Below the pieces are notes generated by a model. That model was not told the origin of the DNA. It did no database searches and worked only from the letters and a program-made list of their open reading frames with translations. From Salvator merianae (lineage: Eukaryota > Chordata > Lepidosauria > Squamata > Teiidae), in contig QVOM02000049.1 in assembly GCA_003586115.2 (NCBI GenBank), forward strand, positions 22,125,765 through 22,189,764: DNA of 64,000 nt, written 5' to 3'. This document shows, in pieces, positions 13,191-24,663 of this stretch; the stretch's first letter is position 1; the number at the start of each line of letters is the position of its first letter. Made by a program: the position numbers and the translations under genes.

Positions 13191-13744
13191 TAACACCAAG
13201 GTCTGAAGAGGGTTTTGCTCAATGAAACATGACTTGAAACTTTCCTGTCAGCAGGAATTCTCTGTACAAGCACAAAAACACATCCACACAGAAGTCTTGT
13301 CAATAATATGACAATACAGAATGAAGACATCCTTTGTTGCAGCAGGAGTGAGGACATTCTTAAAGCTCTGTTCCTGACATGGTTTTCCCTTGGTGTTCCC
13401 AATGTATCCATGCCGAAGCTGAAGTGCTATTGGTGCAAGATCTTTCTTTTTCAAACCACTGCATCCAACATCCAAAAGGGCAGCTTACCAAAGGGACAAT
13501 GTGCCAGGGTTAGAGGTTGCAGTGCAAGTATCCTGCTGAAAGTAATAACCCACTCAGAAGCAGAATGCATATTGAAGCTTAAAACTTGCTTATAATGAAT
13601 TTCATTTCCTTTTTTTGATTAGAAAAAGTGGAATATAAATTCAGTGTGTCCATTAATGGAGTAAAGTGGATGGCTGTGAATGAAAGAGTCTTCTCATTGG
13701 TAGTATCCAGCTCTGGAATAGCGTTTATAGAGAGGTCTATCTAG
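13191..13744. other. No gene seen
   Basis: Unassigned sequence with short open frames on both strands; possibly more of an unnamed repeat. No splice-bounded coding stretch was recognised. Confidence 0.4.
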
Positions 13745-14131
13745 TAGAGATGTGCATGAACTAAAATTATGTGTTAGGTTCGCTATTGAACTGATACCTG
13801 TTTGTTAGGTTCACTATTGAACCAAACACCTGTTTCTTCAGTTCAACAGCGAACGGGTTAATTGAACAGTTTTTCATGTTTGATTTCAAACTGGTTTGAA
13901 GACAAGAAATTTCATTTTTTTCCATTAAAAAATGCTCTTTTCAAGGCCAAAAACACTGCAAACATGAAGTGCTTGATTGAATAGTTCACATTCATAAGTG
14001 GGGGACTCAGTTTGGTTTGATCATATTTTTCGATATTTGAGCAACTGAATGTTTGGTTCGATACAAAGAGTCGTGAACTAGCTGGTTTGCTGCAAACCAC
14101 AAACCAGCTGAACCAGTTTGGCACATCTCTA
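13745..14131. mobile_element. Family K MITE
   Basis: A 387-bp element with perfect 11-bp terminal inverted repeats, TAGAGATGTGC and GCACATCTCTA. Internal blocks 'gttaggttcrctattgaac' are duplicated near the left end. It resembles the hAT-like 'agagatgtgc' elements common in reptile genomes. It lies 281 bp upstream of the first ECI2 exon in the window. Confidence 0.7.
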
Positions 14132-14411
14132 CATGCTTATATGCCTTTAGGCACCAAATGGTACCCTTTTTATTCATCCAGGCATTTTATAGACCGAGCT
14201 GTATTGCTTTTAAATTTATTGTAATGCTAATTTTAATTACACATTCTTAGTAACATTGCTTAATTTTTTTTTAAAAAAATGTAGGCCACCAAGGGAATTT
14301 TGGGTTATTTGGTAGCTATAAAAATATAGTAAATTATATAAAATAAACTTGGCTTCAAGACTTTTGCTTTATATTTGTTGACTTTATATTAATATATTTT
14401 GCTGAATACAG

Positions 14412-14594
14412 AATGAAGACATGCCTTCATCTGTGGATACTCAATCCTGTGTCTCTTGTGACTCTTCTGTTAAGAAAGGAACAAGTTCTATTCAAAGTTG
14501 CAGCAAATACAAAACCCTTCTAGTCACCACAGAGGACAAGATCACAAAGATATGTTTGAACAGGCCAGACAAAAAAAATGCTATCAACCTTCTG
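14412..14594 (+). CDS. ECI2: ECI2, first exon in window (linker and start of isomerase domain)
   Basis: This exon follows an AG acceptor at 14410-14411 and ends at a consensus GTGAGT donor (14595), phase 0. It encodes residues 1-61 of the visible protein. The first 35 or so are a Ser/Cys-rich linker of low conservation. The rest matches the start of the crotonase fold of enoyl-CoA delta-isomerase 2: a YKTLLVTTED strand, then NRPDKKNAIN, the family's typical 'NRPxxxNAxN' turn. ECI2 moves the double bond of 3-enoyl-CoA to the 2-trans position so that unsaturated fatty acids can be beta-oxidised, in peroxisomes and mitochondria. The ATG at 14421 is probably internal: human ECI2 has a leader and an acyl-CoA-binding domain before this point, and neither was found upstream in the window. 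The acceptor's pyrimidine tract is weak (ATATTTTGCTGAATACAG), so the exact 5' edge is the least certain one. Confidence 0.9.
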
Positions 14595-14701
14595 GTGAGT
14601 ACTTAGTTGTAATTGCTAAATAAGAGACTCTAGTGTCACTTCAACAGCATAGACATTGTTAGATATTAGCACTGATAGTAGAGTGTGCCTTTCAAAAATT
14701 A

Positions 14702-15130
14702 GGGCTACATCTTCAGGGCCGGCAAAGTGACCATTCTTGCAGTGGGATCCACTGGTCCCACTGCTAGAGTGGGAGGCATGCCATGTACAAGGTTCACTGG
14801 TTTTGATGCTGCAGAATGACAGTTCTGCAGCTTTGAAGTTTCCACCTGGAACAATTAAGCACTGGACAGGAAGTGGCCCCACAAGTCAACCATTTTCTGT
14901 CCAGTACTTTATTGTGGTGAAAGGAAAGCAGTCCAGGTAAGTCACCCTTGCCACCTCCATTTCTCAAGAGGATGAATGTAAGAGGATTGTCAGGGTTTAC
15001 CAGTAGGGCACCTCCAAGGTTGGTTTTCCTTCCTCTGGGGTTAGCTGCCTGATGAGGGTAGCAATGTATGGTCATGACACCCAGGGTGGGGCTCACTGGG
15101 CTGCCTTTTTGGTCATCTGGATGCAGCCTA
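14702..15130. mobile_element. C/D-like MITE element
   Basis: Starts GGGCTACATCTTCAGGG and ends ATCTGGATGCAGCC, an imperfect inverted repeat. Internal inverted copies of 'actggacaggaagtgg' and 'ttctgtccagtac' form a hairpin. It begins 107 bp after the first exon. Confidence 0.5.
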
Positions 15131-16900
15131 GAATTGAGCACAGCTTCACCTGGGAGAGGCTGAACTTGGTGGTCACTCAGCTTAGTGTACTGGACTGAGT
15201 TTCATATCACTGTATCCACACTAAGATGAGTTTCTTGTCACATTATCCACACTGATGAAACACAGATGGAGGTGAAACAAATGAGTGTGCAATCCAGCCT
15301 CTAGGAGAGTCTAGCAACTGTGAAATGGTTATGGCAAAAGAAAATGCATATGGCACAAAGCAGGAAAAGAAGGTGTAGATGAGGCTGTGGGGGAGCAACA
15401 TCAGTAAGCCTTATTGTGAAAACAGGGGTGTCCACTGGTATACACAGGATCTGTGAAATGTTGGTGCCCACTGGGATTCAGTAGGTTAGTTGCCGAGGTT
15501 TTTAACAGGAGATGGACCCATGCATGACTGCAGGTGCAGCTAATATTAATCAGAACACTAAAACCCTGGCCCCCCTCAGAAGAGAATCAACCCCACTAAA
15601 CATAAAGGGACTCATTCCTGAAGAATGCATAGGATTATGCACAGGTTAATAATCTCTGGAATATAATAAGAGAGAGAGAGGGCAACAGGGTCCTGTTTTG
15701 GGCTGATGGGTTTGGCTCTTTATCCTTTTGGTTCATCTATCTATGTGGTATGGAGTCTTCAAGCCTGCGATAAACCACCCTAGGATCAGCTCTGATGATG
15801 GGCTATTTGCATCAGTTAAATTAGGAATCAAAGGATATGGAATCAAGACAGATTTGATGCATCTTCTACCTAGGAAACTATATTCCCACCAAGATGTAAT
15901 GCATTTCAGGGTCCTTTAATGAAAATGTTCTTCAAAGCAAATGTCATTTTTAGCTCTTTCCTTGCAAATTGCATCTCTTCATTTCTTAATGTAGTCTGTT
16001 ATCTTGAAGTGAAAATCCTCTAATGGGATTTAATCCCTGATTTATGTATATGATCAGGGGTTAATTAGAGACTGAAGTCAATTGAAAAACTCAAACAAAC
16101 AAACCTTCTTGGATAATGAAAAGGACTTATTCCAGCTTCACATCAAGATAAATGCCTAGGTAAATGTTTGTCATTAAGGCCTGCATGATATGTCTAAGTC
16201 ACTGTCTCAGGTTGAGTAGTCATTCATGTTGATTGACTGTCTTAGGTGAGAACTACATTCATTCTTTTTTGCAGCCTACAGCCAGCCTTTGTCCCTGAAG
16301 ATCACATTAAAATTTGACGATCTGCTCAGGTTTCTTGGAATCTCAGGCGAAATCCACTTTAGCTGTCAAATGCCCAGTCGGTATCCATTGAACCCCCTTG
16401 AATAGCATGCTATTTTGGTGTGATTGCTTTTTTGGATTATCAGCACAGGATGTGGGTGTTCCAGGGGAGGGAAGCAGACATTTCCTAAGGTTTTTTTTGT
16501 TTTTTTTAAATCTGGTCAGTCATTGAGCTGCACACAGCAATCAGGCTGAGGATGAAAAAAGGGCCCTGAACATATTTTCAAGCAAGGGTTGTAATTTTAT
16601 TCCTTTGTGTTTTCTTCTTTTTATAGAAGGCTATAAAGCACAGTTGAAATTTCACCCATCTCTATCTTTCCAGACCCTACTAGGCTATAGAGCATGATGA
16701 ACATGTAGAGCATGGTTGTTCTTGACTCTCCAGGTGCTGGCCAAATCCAGCAATACTAACCTGTTTCCCTAATTTAAAAAAAGAAAGACAGGGGAAAGGA
16801 GTGAGAATATTTCCCATTTCAGTGCTTCCTCAGAAGTACAAGCACCATGTATTGCCAACAGATTTAACAGTAGAAAGATAAGGGAACATGCAGGCTACAT
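15131..16900. other. Intron; no gene seen
   Basis: Part of the 18-kb intron. Mostly unassigned sequence with a short AG run near 15670. No exon-like conserved stretch was found. Confidence 0.5.
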
Positions 16901-17065
16901 CTTTTCCTTTCCTTTCCTTTCCTTTCCTTTCCTTTCCTTTCCTTTCCTTTCCTTTCCTTTCCTTTCCTTTCCTTTCCTTCCCTTCCCTTCCCTTCCCTTC
17001 CCTTCCCGTCCCGTCCCGTCCCGTCCCGTCCCGTCCCGTCATGTCATGTTCTGTCCTGTCCTTTC
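16901..17065 (+). repeat. Pentanucleotide microsatellite with three successive unit types
   Basis: About 15 units of TTTCC, then about 6 of TTCCC, then about 7 of GTCCC, then decayed GTCAT/GTTCT/GTCCT units. All keep the 5-bp period. It creates long artefactual low-complexity ORFs on both strands. Confidence 0.95.
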
Positions 17066-17204
17066 TCATGAAACTTTTGGGAGAAGCCCTACCCCTATCA
17101 CTAACGTGAGTACCGAGCACATCCCTTGTATGTTCCAATCTCTAGGTTCTTACCATGCTTTTGACATTCCTGTGTAGGAAGGCTTGTGGGTTCCTTTGGC
17201 CCTA

Positions 17205-17335
17205 TGGGTTAGGTGACCCCAAGGCTGCCTCCAGACAGCAAGAGGCAATTGCAGGAGCTACAGAGATCCCGTAATTGCCTTTTGCCCCCCCTCCGCCAGA
17301 TGCAGGAGGCAATCATGGGCTCTTACCTGTGTCTG
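17205..17335. repeat. Partial family G-like fragment
   Basis: Shares 'gaggcaattgc' and 'aattgcctt' inverted blocks with the family G copies at 19895 and 56886. Short and degenerate. Confidence 0.35.
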
Positions 17336-18957
17336 TCTGTTGCTTCCGTGGCTGTTTCTCTTCAAAATATCCATATGCTAGTCTACTCACTTCCCTTTGT
17401 TTTTTTCTCACATGCTTACTAGCATATGGGTATTTCCAAGAGGAATAAGCATGGAAGCAGGAGGCAGACACAGCTACGTATTTGCTATTACAGGAAATCT
17501 GGCGTTGTTGCTGGATTTCCAGCATCAGCAATGTTTTGGCATATCACCTTGATATCCCAGGGCTATAGTGGAAATGCCACGGATATGTGTGGCATTCTCA
17601 ATTTAGTCCTGGGAGAATCGTGGGTTTAAGCCTGCAACTAGAAGCATCCCAAAAGGATACTTGCATTTTTAAGGCAACTCCTGTATTTTTTATTTCTTGT
17701 ATTTCTGTTGACTGTCCAGAAATAAAGAGAGATTGCTGGGAGCAAAGGCTGTGAACAGAGGCTGTGCTCAGACATAACAAAAGGGGCACCTCAGAGGCGC
17801 CTCATAGAGACCGTGTGTGGCCCTCGTGTTCCCAAGTCTTCTCTAATCCACCTTTTCTAGCATACAACGTTCATGAGAAACTGTTTCTGAGCTGCCTCAG
17901 AGATACTCTTTTTTTGTTAGGTCTGATCACAGCCTAAATCTGCAGTTATCGGGAGAGAGCATGGGATCCCAGCTCCTGAGAGGGAATCTGCAATGTTTCT
18001 CATACGCTGGGTTTGCTGACATGAAGGGGGTTTCCTAATGCACAGCAGTATTGTTGAGCTCCTGTGCATAAAAGAAATTTCAGTTTTAAAAAAGGGCCGG
18101 GAGGAACATATATCAACTGTTGATGCACAGAGGAAAGCAACTGTGGATGGAAATGAGCTTTTTAACTTTTACAAAATTATTACCCCGTGTTCACAGTGAG
18201 CTATCTGAGTGTAAGGTCTACCTGATTTGCATGTATAGACCCAGATGCACTTCTGCCTTTGGGTCTATTTTGAGAGTTGAAATTTCCTGGGAAAGCATGA
18301 ACGAGTCTTATGTTGCATATTACATGGAAGCCAAAGATGAGAGGAATGTATTTTGTCAGCCACCGCTGAAGTTCTTTTGATACAAGGCAACAAGCAAACA
18401 GTGGAAGAGGAGAAGATTATTTTTCCCTGCCGAGAAACAGTGCACAAGATATCTAAGAAAAGCAATTAAAACAAGTTCTAGCTGATAAGAGGCGAAGGTA
18501 GCTTAGTTAATAGAAAAATAGCAGCTTCTGTAAGTCAGAAACGATACATTACAGTCACTCTACATTTTCTCTTGCTTGCTGGGGACCTGAAATGACAGCT
18601 AAGAGCACTTTCTGGATGGTCCAGGCTGAGTCCAAAGTGACTGGCTCTGGGTCCTCATTATACAGATGGCTCAAGTGAGTACATCATGCACAGGTGTCTA
18701 TTCAAAGCCTGATTAGCTTACTTTGATGTATTTTGTCCTCACTGAAGATTTGATTAATTTTTGTCTTGATATATTCTAAAGTTTGATTAACTTTTGTAGC
18801 TGATGTACTTTCCCTTGATTTAATCCAGTCTTTGCCAGGTATATTGTGCTGTCAATCCACTCTGTTTTGGGTTGAAGGCTAGGTCACATTAATTATGAAA
18901 TCCCAGGTGGCACGCTATTAGCAGAGGTATTGGGCCAAGAAAGGTTATCCTATCAAA
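17336..18957. other. Intron; no gene seen
   Basis: Unassigned intronic sequence between the family G fragment and family A copy A3. Confidence 0.5.
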
Positions 18958-19423
18958 GGACCTTTCTGCACTTTCCAACTTAGAATGGGATAATTATCCC
19001 ATAATTATCCCATTCTAAGGTAGAACAGTCCCCACAGTGTGGTGGCCATCTGCACTGTGAGGGCTGGAGCAGCCTGGAAAAAGATTCCAGTACTCACAGT
19101 GCAAATGTTGGCTGCCTGCCATGACAGCGTCCCCAGAAACATCCAGCCACTGCCATGGTTACTGGGGACACAGCACACCACTGCGCAGCCACAGCCGTGC
19201 CACGACCTGCAGCATTTGCACCTGGAAGTAAGTGTGAATGCTGTGTACCAGGAGCAGTCCAACTGCTCCTGGGACAGCTGTGGACAACAATTTTATTGTC
19301 CAGAGCTAGTAGTGATTGGGAATGTCTGCAGACACTCCCAAACACTTGGGCTTCCACAAAATGTGGATTCCCTGCACTAGTGAGCATCCGGACACTCACT
19401 AGCACTAAAGTGCGAACAGGCCC
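18958..19423 (+). mobile_element. Family A copy A3 (complete)
   Basis: Ends GGACCTTTCTGCACTT and AAGTGCGAACAGGCCC. The left hairpin has an extra internal duplication of 'ataattatcccat'. The middle hairpins (CAGGAGCAGTCCAACTGCTCCTG and TGGACAACAATTTTATTGTCCA) are intact. Confidence 0.8.
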
Positions 19424-19894
19424 AAAATATAGTTAATGTATTATACAATCCTTTTATACGACTCATGCTAAAGTCTTTATTCAGTTACTCTTGCATAAGA
19501 ACAGACAGAATTACCTCACCCTGTTCATCCAAGGTGGACCAAATACAGAAAATAAAGCAATACTGATCCTAAAAAAGCATAATCAGAATATATCAAAGCA
19601 TATACATACTGAGTACATATATCTCATACACTTGGGAGAAAGAGGACATACCATACTAATGAATCCTCCTTGCCAAATCTTCCGGTGGGCCCGTGGCACT
19701 ACAGCTGACAATCTTTCTTACTATAAATTTGGTAATGTATAAATGGATGTGTATAGGCAAAATGCTGAAACACAGCTGAGGGAATCTTTTGAGTGATTCA
19801 TAACTATGATGTGTGATTAGATGTGCCTGGATTCTTTCCCTATGAAACCAGGATAATCAGTTCAGAGAATTATCTCTGAGGATTCTTCTACAGA

Positions 19895-20440
19895 GAGTGT
19901 TGAGCCAGATTTGGGGGCATATTCAAGAAGGGGGCTCTCTGCAGACGCCCCCTCCGTTCCACTCCTTTTGAGACAGAAATTGCCTCAAATGAGGCGCAGG
20001 ATAAGGATCTCTGAATGTGCCTTCTCATTTGGAGGGTTATGTAGTTGGGGGAGTGTGTTGCATGTACTCTTTCAACTACCTCCGGCCAGGAAATGCCTGC
20101 CCAGCAGATGGACTAGGGTTTAAATAGTGGGGTGCTCTGTGTGACATTCTCACCTTTTAGGGCAGGCTTTCCCCACAGAAACTTGTCTAGCTGCAGTGTC
20201 TCACCCCGTCTTCCATTTTAGGCAGTACAAATGAAAAAGGAAGGGGTGTGTGTGAAAAGGAGAGCTGCTCTTCTCTTTAACCCCTTTCTTGCTGTCTACA
20301 TTTGCTCTTAAGACAGCAAACATAGAATTCTTAGGCTGCTTCAAAGAGGACGCCTGGGGTCTGGTTACGAAGGATGCTGTCTCATCTAGTACCACTTTAA
20401 TTGGTCTTGAAATGCTATAAAGCACACCTTCCACTTTGAA
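19895..20440. mobile_element. Family G copy 1
   Basis: Matches 56886-57435 in order: 'tccttttgagacagaaattg', 'cctcaaatgaggcgcaggat', 'ccaggaaatgcctgcccagc', 'ctctttaacccctt'. The ends are not well defined. Confidence 0.5.
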
Positions 20441-20679
20441 GGAAATTTGCTCCAGCAGATTAAAAACATGTTTCTTATGTGAATTTTTTGGCAGATGTTG
20501 AATAGATTGATTGTTTCTTCTCTCTTGTTTTCACTGGAGTGCCATTTTTTTCAGGAGGAGTTAAAAATAAGCACACTATTTTGGGGATATTTATTAATGT
20601 TTATGTATTAAAGGAGTAAATCCATTTACTCTATTTTATGAAAGGCAGTCCTCTGATTAAAGCAGACTTCTGTATGACA

Positions 20680-21303
20680 GGCTGTCCAGTCTGCATCTGA
20701 GTGAGAGGCAAGGATTTTGGGCCTAAAGGACAAATCAGGGTGCAGCTATTGTACTAGCTACCCTGATGTCCAGCAGCCTCCCTGTCTGAGCTGGCAAAGG
20801 TTATCCTGAATGTGGTGTTGGAGGCTAACACTTCAGGATTTCAGCACCAGTGCTGAGGTGACCTCCTGTGGCTTAGCACAGATTTTCATGGCCTCCATGG
20901 CAACAGCCCAGTATGAAATGACACAACACACATAGCTAGACATACCCTTGACTTAGAGGGAACCTACCCCTATAATCTGTGCACTCAAGCCAACCATGGT
21001 CTGTTGATTTCACATTAAAAATTGATATAGACCCCAACCCAGCCCGAAAGTCTAAGAATGAAAATTCCTAGCCTTGGAGCCACTAGGGAACACATTTTGG
21101 CAGCCAAAATTGGTCCCCAGCTAATCCATGTTCTGGATTAGGCTGTGCTGGTCTGCCGGTAAACCTGAATGTTAAGGTCTACCAGTAATCGGGATTACAC
21201 TCCATCCAGGATGGATGGAGCGTACCACTGGTAGGACCAATGAGATCTGGAAGTCAACTGCAAGGGCTCTTAAAACAGATTAAATGTGAGTGCAGACAGA
21301 TGC
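20680..21303. mobile_element. Family B-related copy
   Basis: Contains the family B core at 21066-21120 ('ttcctagccttggagccact', 'agggaacacattttggcagc'), with a left end near AGGCTGTCCAGTCTGCATC and a right end near GAGTGCAGACAG. Decayed. Confidence 0.45.
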
Positions 21304-22443
21304 TCATTTAGCAAAAATTACTCTATTTTGCTTTGCGTAGGATCCTTTGCTGCATTTTGTCTCCTGTCCTTGCGATGAGTGGGAGTGTTATCTTGAGTCT
21401 CACCCGCTCCTTGCTTTTTATCTACTGGGTGAGAAATCTTTACATTGGTTTTTTTTATGTCCTTAAAGTCTGAGCCAACAGCAGGAGGACTGGACAACTG
21501 CACAGGACTGCATGTCTCCCGTCCACACATGCATTCCTGTTTTAAGTTTGGGTTTGTGGGATCCTCATGGAGTACTTGCTTGTTACACATCCCTTGGTGA
21601 CCTCTTGATTCTTCTGTATATATTCCTTGCTCTGAAATTCTGTCCCATCGGTTTTTTGCTATCTGGTGCTAATAGTGTGGTGTGTGTGTGTGGCTGGAGT
21701 GTGTGTCAGTGGCTAGTTTCACTTGAACTTCTGTATTATCAATCTCCATAAGCACCACAGGGAGCCGCTTAAGATGTCTAATTATTACTCTTTTTCCAGA
21801 ATGGTTCATACAACTAAATGAATTGAGGAGAGCTCTTTCCACCTGTGAAACATTCAAACAAGTCCTGAATGCTAAAGCATGAATTATCAGCCTGAAATGT
21901 CTCTTCCCTTTGTCTATCTTGTGATGTAAGGTTCCACCCTAGTAAATACCCTGAAGGCACTGGGGCCTGCATCTTGGAGTTTTCTAGATTTTGTTCATTT
22001 TGTCTTGCTCCTAGACTGGTAGAGAGCTCACCCTGAATGCCCATGTTAATTTGAGACATTGTTACTTGATATATTCTGAGTGGAAAAGCAGCCCATTTTC
22101 GTGAATTGGCTTTCTTATACAGCAGATGTAATGATAATGTCTTCTGATGGAAAACCAGCAAAAATGTAGTCCAGTCTAAGCTTGAGTTCAAAACCAGATC
22201 TACTGTATGTGGAGCCAAAAATAATATGTGACTCTGTTGTCTTTTAATTGCATCAATATTATTCCAGTACTCCAAATTCTTTACTTTTATTTGCAGCCCT
22301 AGATATGTATGTAGTAGGACTAGGTTCTGATACTGAGGTATAATCTACTTCTTCCTCTTCTTTAGCAGATTGTGAACTGAGAACATGTAATTTGGGCCAA
22401 GGCCAAATTCTTCAGGAATTCCTTGTGGGTAATGATGTGTTTT

Positions 22444-22631
22444 GCTTCATTCACACCTATGTTTTAATCCAGCTTCAGTCAACCTTGAGAGTGAGAGAGC
22501 CCACTCTAACCCAATGATGCATTTTTTGAGTTAGACAATGCCAAAAGAAAACAACTTGTCACTTTGCCAATGTGTTATCTCACTCTCAAAGTGGACTGAA
22601 GCTGTGTTAAAACTTAGGTGTGAACACAGCC
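22444..22631. mobile_element. Family I MITE, copy 1
   Basis: Ends GCTTCATTCACACCT and AGGTGTGAACACAGCC are inverted repeats. Interior blocks 'gtcactttgccaatgtgtta' and 'cactctcaaagtggactgaa' match the copy at 39453 in reverse. Confidence 0.7.
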
Positions 22632-22710
22632 TTTCTTTATTTTCTTCTAAAGATGCCGCAATTGCACTTGACATTGCTTTCAGTTCTGCAAGTTGGTTAT
22701 GGATGTCTCT

Positions 22711-23103
22711 GGCCACATCCTGACATGGGAAAAATAGTGCTATTATGGCATGGCTATGTTGGAATTGGCACACATATCTGTAGCAACCCCAGCATAGCCC
22801 CATGATATTGAGGTGAAAACCTGCTATAACCTATTTCGAGAAAACCTAACTCTGAGTATGGGTGTTCCCAGAGTAGTGCTATATCCTAAGTGTCTGGGCG
22901 TTGCCAGTGGGAGCCGCCATCTTGACTGTAGTGACCAAGAAAGGCGATTAGCCATGTGCAGTGGTGGTGATCACATGCTTATGGGTATTTTGCACCATTG
23001 GAATACACAGATGTACACATCACTATATCATGCAAACACAGTGCCAACCCTGTATTCAACAAGCAATTATCCTGGAAGGGCTCTACTCCAGAATATCCCT
23101 TGT
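22711..23103 (+). mobile_element. Family C copy 1
   Basis: Co-linear with 25831-26278: a hairpin of 'atggcatggctatgttggaattg' type at the left, then 'gagccgccatcttgac', 'gggtattttgcaccattgga' and 'ctactccagaatatccc'. Confidence 0.65.
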
Positions 23104-23515
23104 TAGCATGATTTTCAGGTGGTGTCTGGGCCTGCGTCTAAGTGTTTTCCTAATAGTTGTTACTAGGAAGGGTGAATCTTCTTGCTCTGCATCTGCTTTC
23201 TGATGAAGTATTTGAGGCAGAGTATCTAATTTTCCCCTTCTAGATCCCGCTTGTGTATATTAGCATCTTGTATAACCTTAGGCTTTTTTGTTGCCTCATA
23301 CTCAGTAGCTTCTTCCAGAATTTGGACTCTATTGTTTGTTTCAACCCCATATTACTTCACAGTCCCCTAGGCTTGTTTGCTTCTCATTAATTGAAGGACC
23401 TTTTGCCTTGACTTTTTTCCTTTGTCTATGCTTGTGCTTCAGACTGCCCATTTTCGCTGTTTTCCTTTTTTGCTCTTTTATTAGTCATTACGTTAAAGTT
23501 TGTTTTTAACAGTAA

Positions 23516-24163
23516 CAGTCCTTCATGCAGATATTTTTCACTGTTATCACTCCCTTGAGAGAATTACTTTCAGCTGTTGAAAGTTTCTCACCTCTATGGG
23601 TAACGCAGTAATTTATTACTTAGTTGATAAAAATTCTACTTAATTGCCTCAGCTCTGACGATTAAGATTAGTTACTTCAACTTCCACCACATGTTGCAGG
23701 ATATAGGAAAGCAAGGCTAAGGTAAACTTAAGAAATGCTGTTTTAATATTGCTGGAGAGATATTCAGCAGCCTCACTATTCCGCCACCCTGCCATTTTCT
23801 CGACAGGTACCCTCTTTGTTAAAGGCAGAGAGGCTCATTCAGTCTCTCTCTCTCTCTCCCTCTGTGCATGCGCATACATTCATGAATGGGATGGTTTTAC
23901 CTGAGTACTAGGAAGTAGGAGGGAGTTGGCAAATTATGAATGCTGCATTTAGTGGTGGTGAGTGACTGAAGGTGTGCAAAAGCACAATAAAGAAGGATTA
24001 TTTTTCAAAAATAAAATTGAATGATGGGGCAAATGACTAATCATCAAGTGATAGCAGGAGAAGGTGGAAATGTTGGGACGATAGGGGAAGGGCTCCTCAG
24101 AGTAGACTGAGGGTGAGAAGGAGCACAATTGCACCCACTAAAATCTGCATTAAGTGTGCGCTG
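23516..24163. other. Intron; no gene seen
   Basis: Unassigned sequence with a short CT run near 23843. Confidence 0.5.
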
Positions 24164-24663
24164 AGACCCTTTTAGCACTTACCTGCACTTGGTCAGGATC
24201 AGTGAATCCAGAATAGCCATCTCCACGGATCCTGACCATGGGAAGGTGCAGGTGAGATCAGCATCATCTGCACCGACAACATTGATCTGAATCAACTCAT
24301 GCCATGGCCTTAAAGCTGACATGAGCTTTGCAGCTGCATCCTCACATCTCCAAGAGGAACAAAAGTCCTTAGCCTTGGGGCCTGTGCGGGAAGCATTTTG
24401 GCAGCACACTATGGCACATCACTGAAATGCATCCCTTGGTAGTCCTGAACACGGGAGGCATGCCTTCTGCACGCATCCCATGTTCTGGATCTAGTCCGCT
24501 GGATTAAACATGTCTACTAGCAATCCAGATTAAGGATTCTTTAATCCAGATCAGGCTCTGTCTAAAGCAGACACAGCTGTACCAGCAGTGGGGTGGGGGG
24601 GAATCTTCCTGGATCTGTAATGAAGTACAGATCTGGAGGCCTAGATCCACATGAAAGGGCCTA
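24164..24663. mobile_element. Family B copy
   Basis: Left end GACCCTTTTAGCACTTACCTGC; right end CATGAAAGGGCC is its partial inverse. The core 'cttagccttggggcc' and 'aagcattttggcagcacact' agrees with other B copies. Confidence 0.6.

Larger units (their letters stand above)
21318..23515 (-). pseudogene. Minus-strand coding-like tract, unidentified (possible retroelement ORF)
   Basis: Reading the minus strand from about 23515 downwards gives a Lys-rich start (MTNKRAKKENSENGQSEAQ), then a stop and broken frames. After a family C element (22711-23103) comes a helix-forming stretch, RDIHNQLAELKAMSSAIAA followed by SLEENKER. After a family I element (22444-22631), open frames of 153, 62 and 90 codons follow. 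A basic N terminus plus a coiled-coil-like stretch recalls LINE ORF1 or gag proteins, but no diagnostic motif was found and the frames are shifted. It may equally be a chance run of open frames in a repeat. Confidence 0.35.

Noticed and set aside
13621..13740. Possible exon after a TTTTTTGATTAG acceptor-like site
   Set aside because: The encoded peptide does not match ECI2 or any family I recognise, and there is no matching donor in frame.
14421..14606. ATG at 14421 as the ECI2 start codon
   Set aside because: An acceptor lies just upstream and the family normally has an N-terminal leader and acyl-CoA-binding domain; no promoter was seen.
16830..17138. Open frame of Gly/Arg/Lys/Glu repeats on the minus strand
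   Set aside because: It is the translation of the pentanucleotide microsatellite, whose 5-bp period gives a regular 15-bp peptide pattern by chance.
21814..22275. 153-codon minus-strand frame as a stand-alone host gene
   Set aside because: No splice sites or recognisable domain; kept only as part of the unidentified tract 21318-23515.
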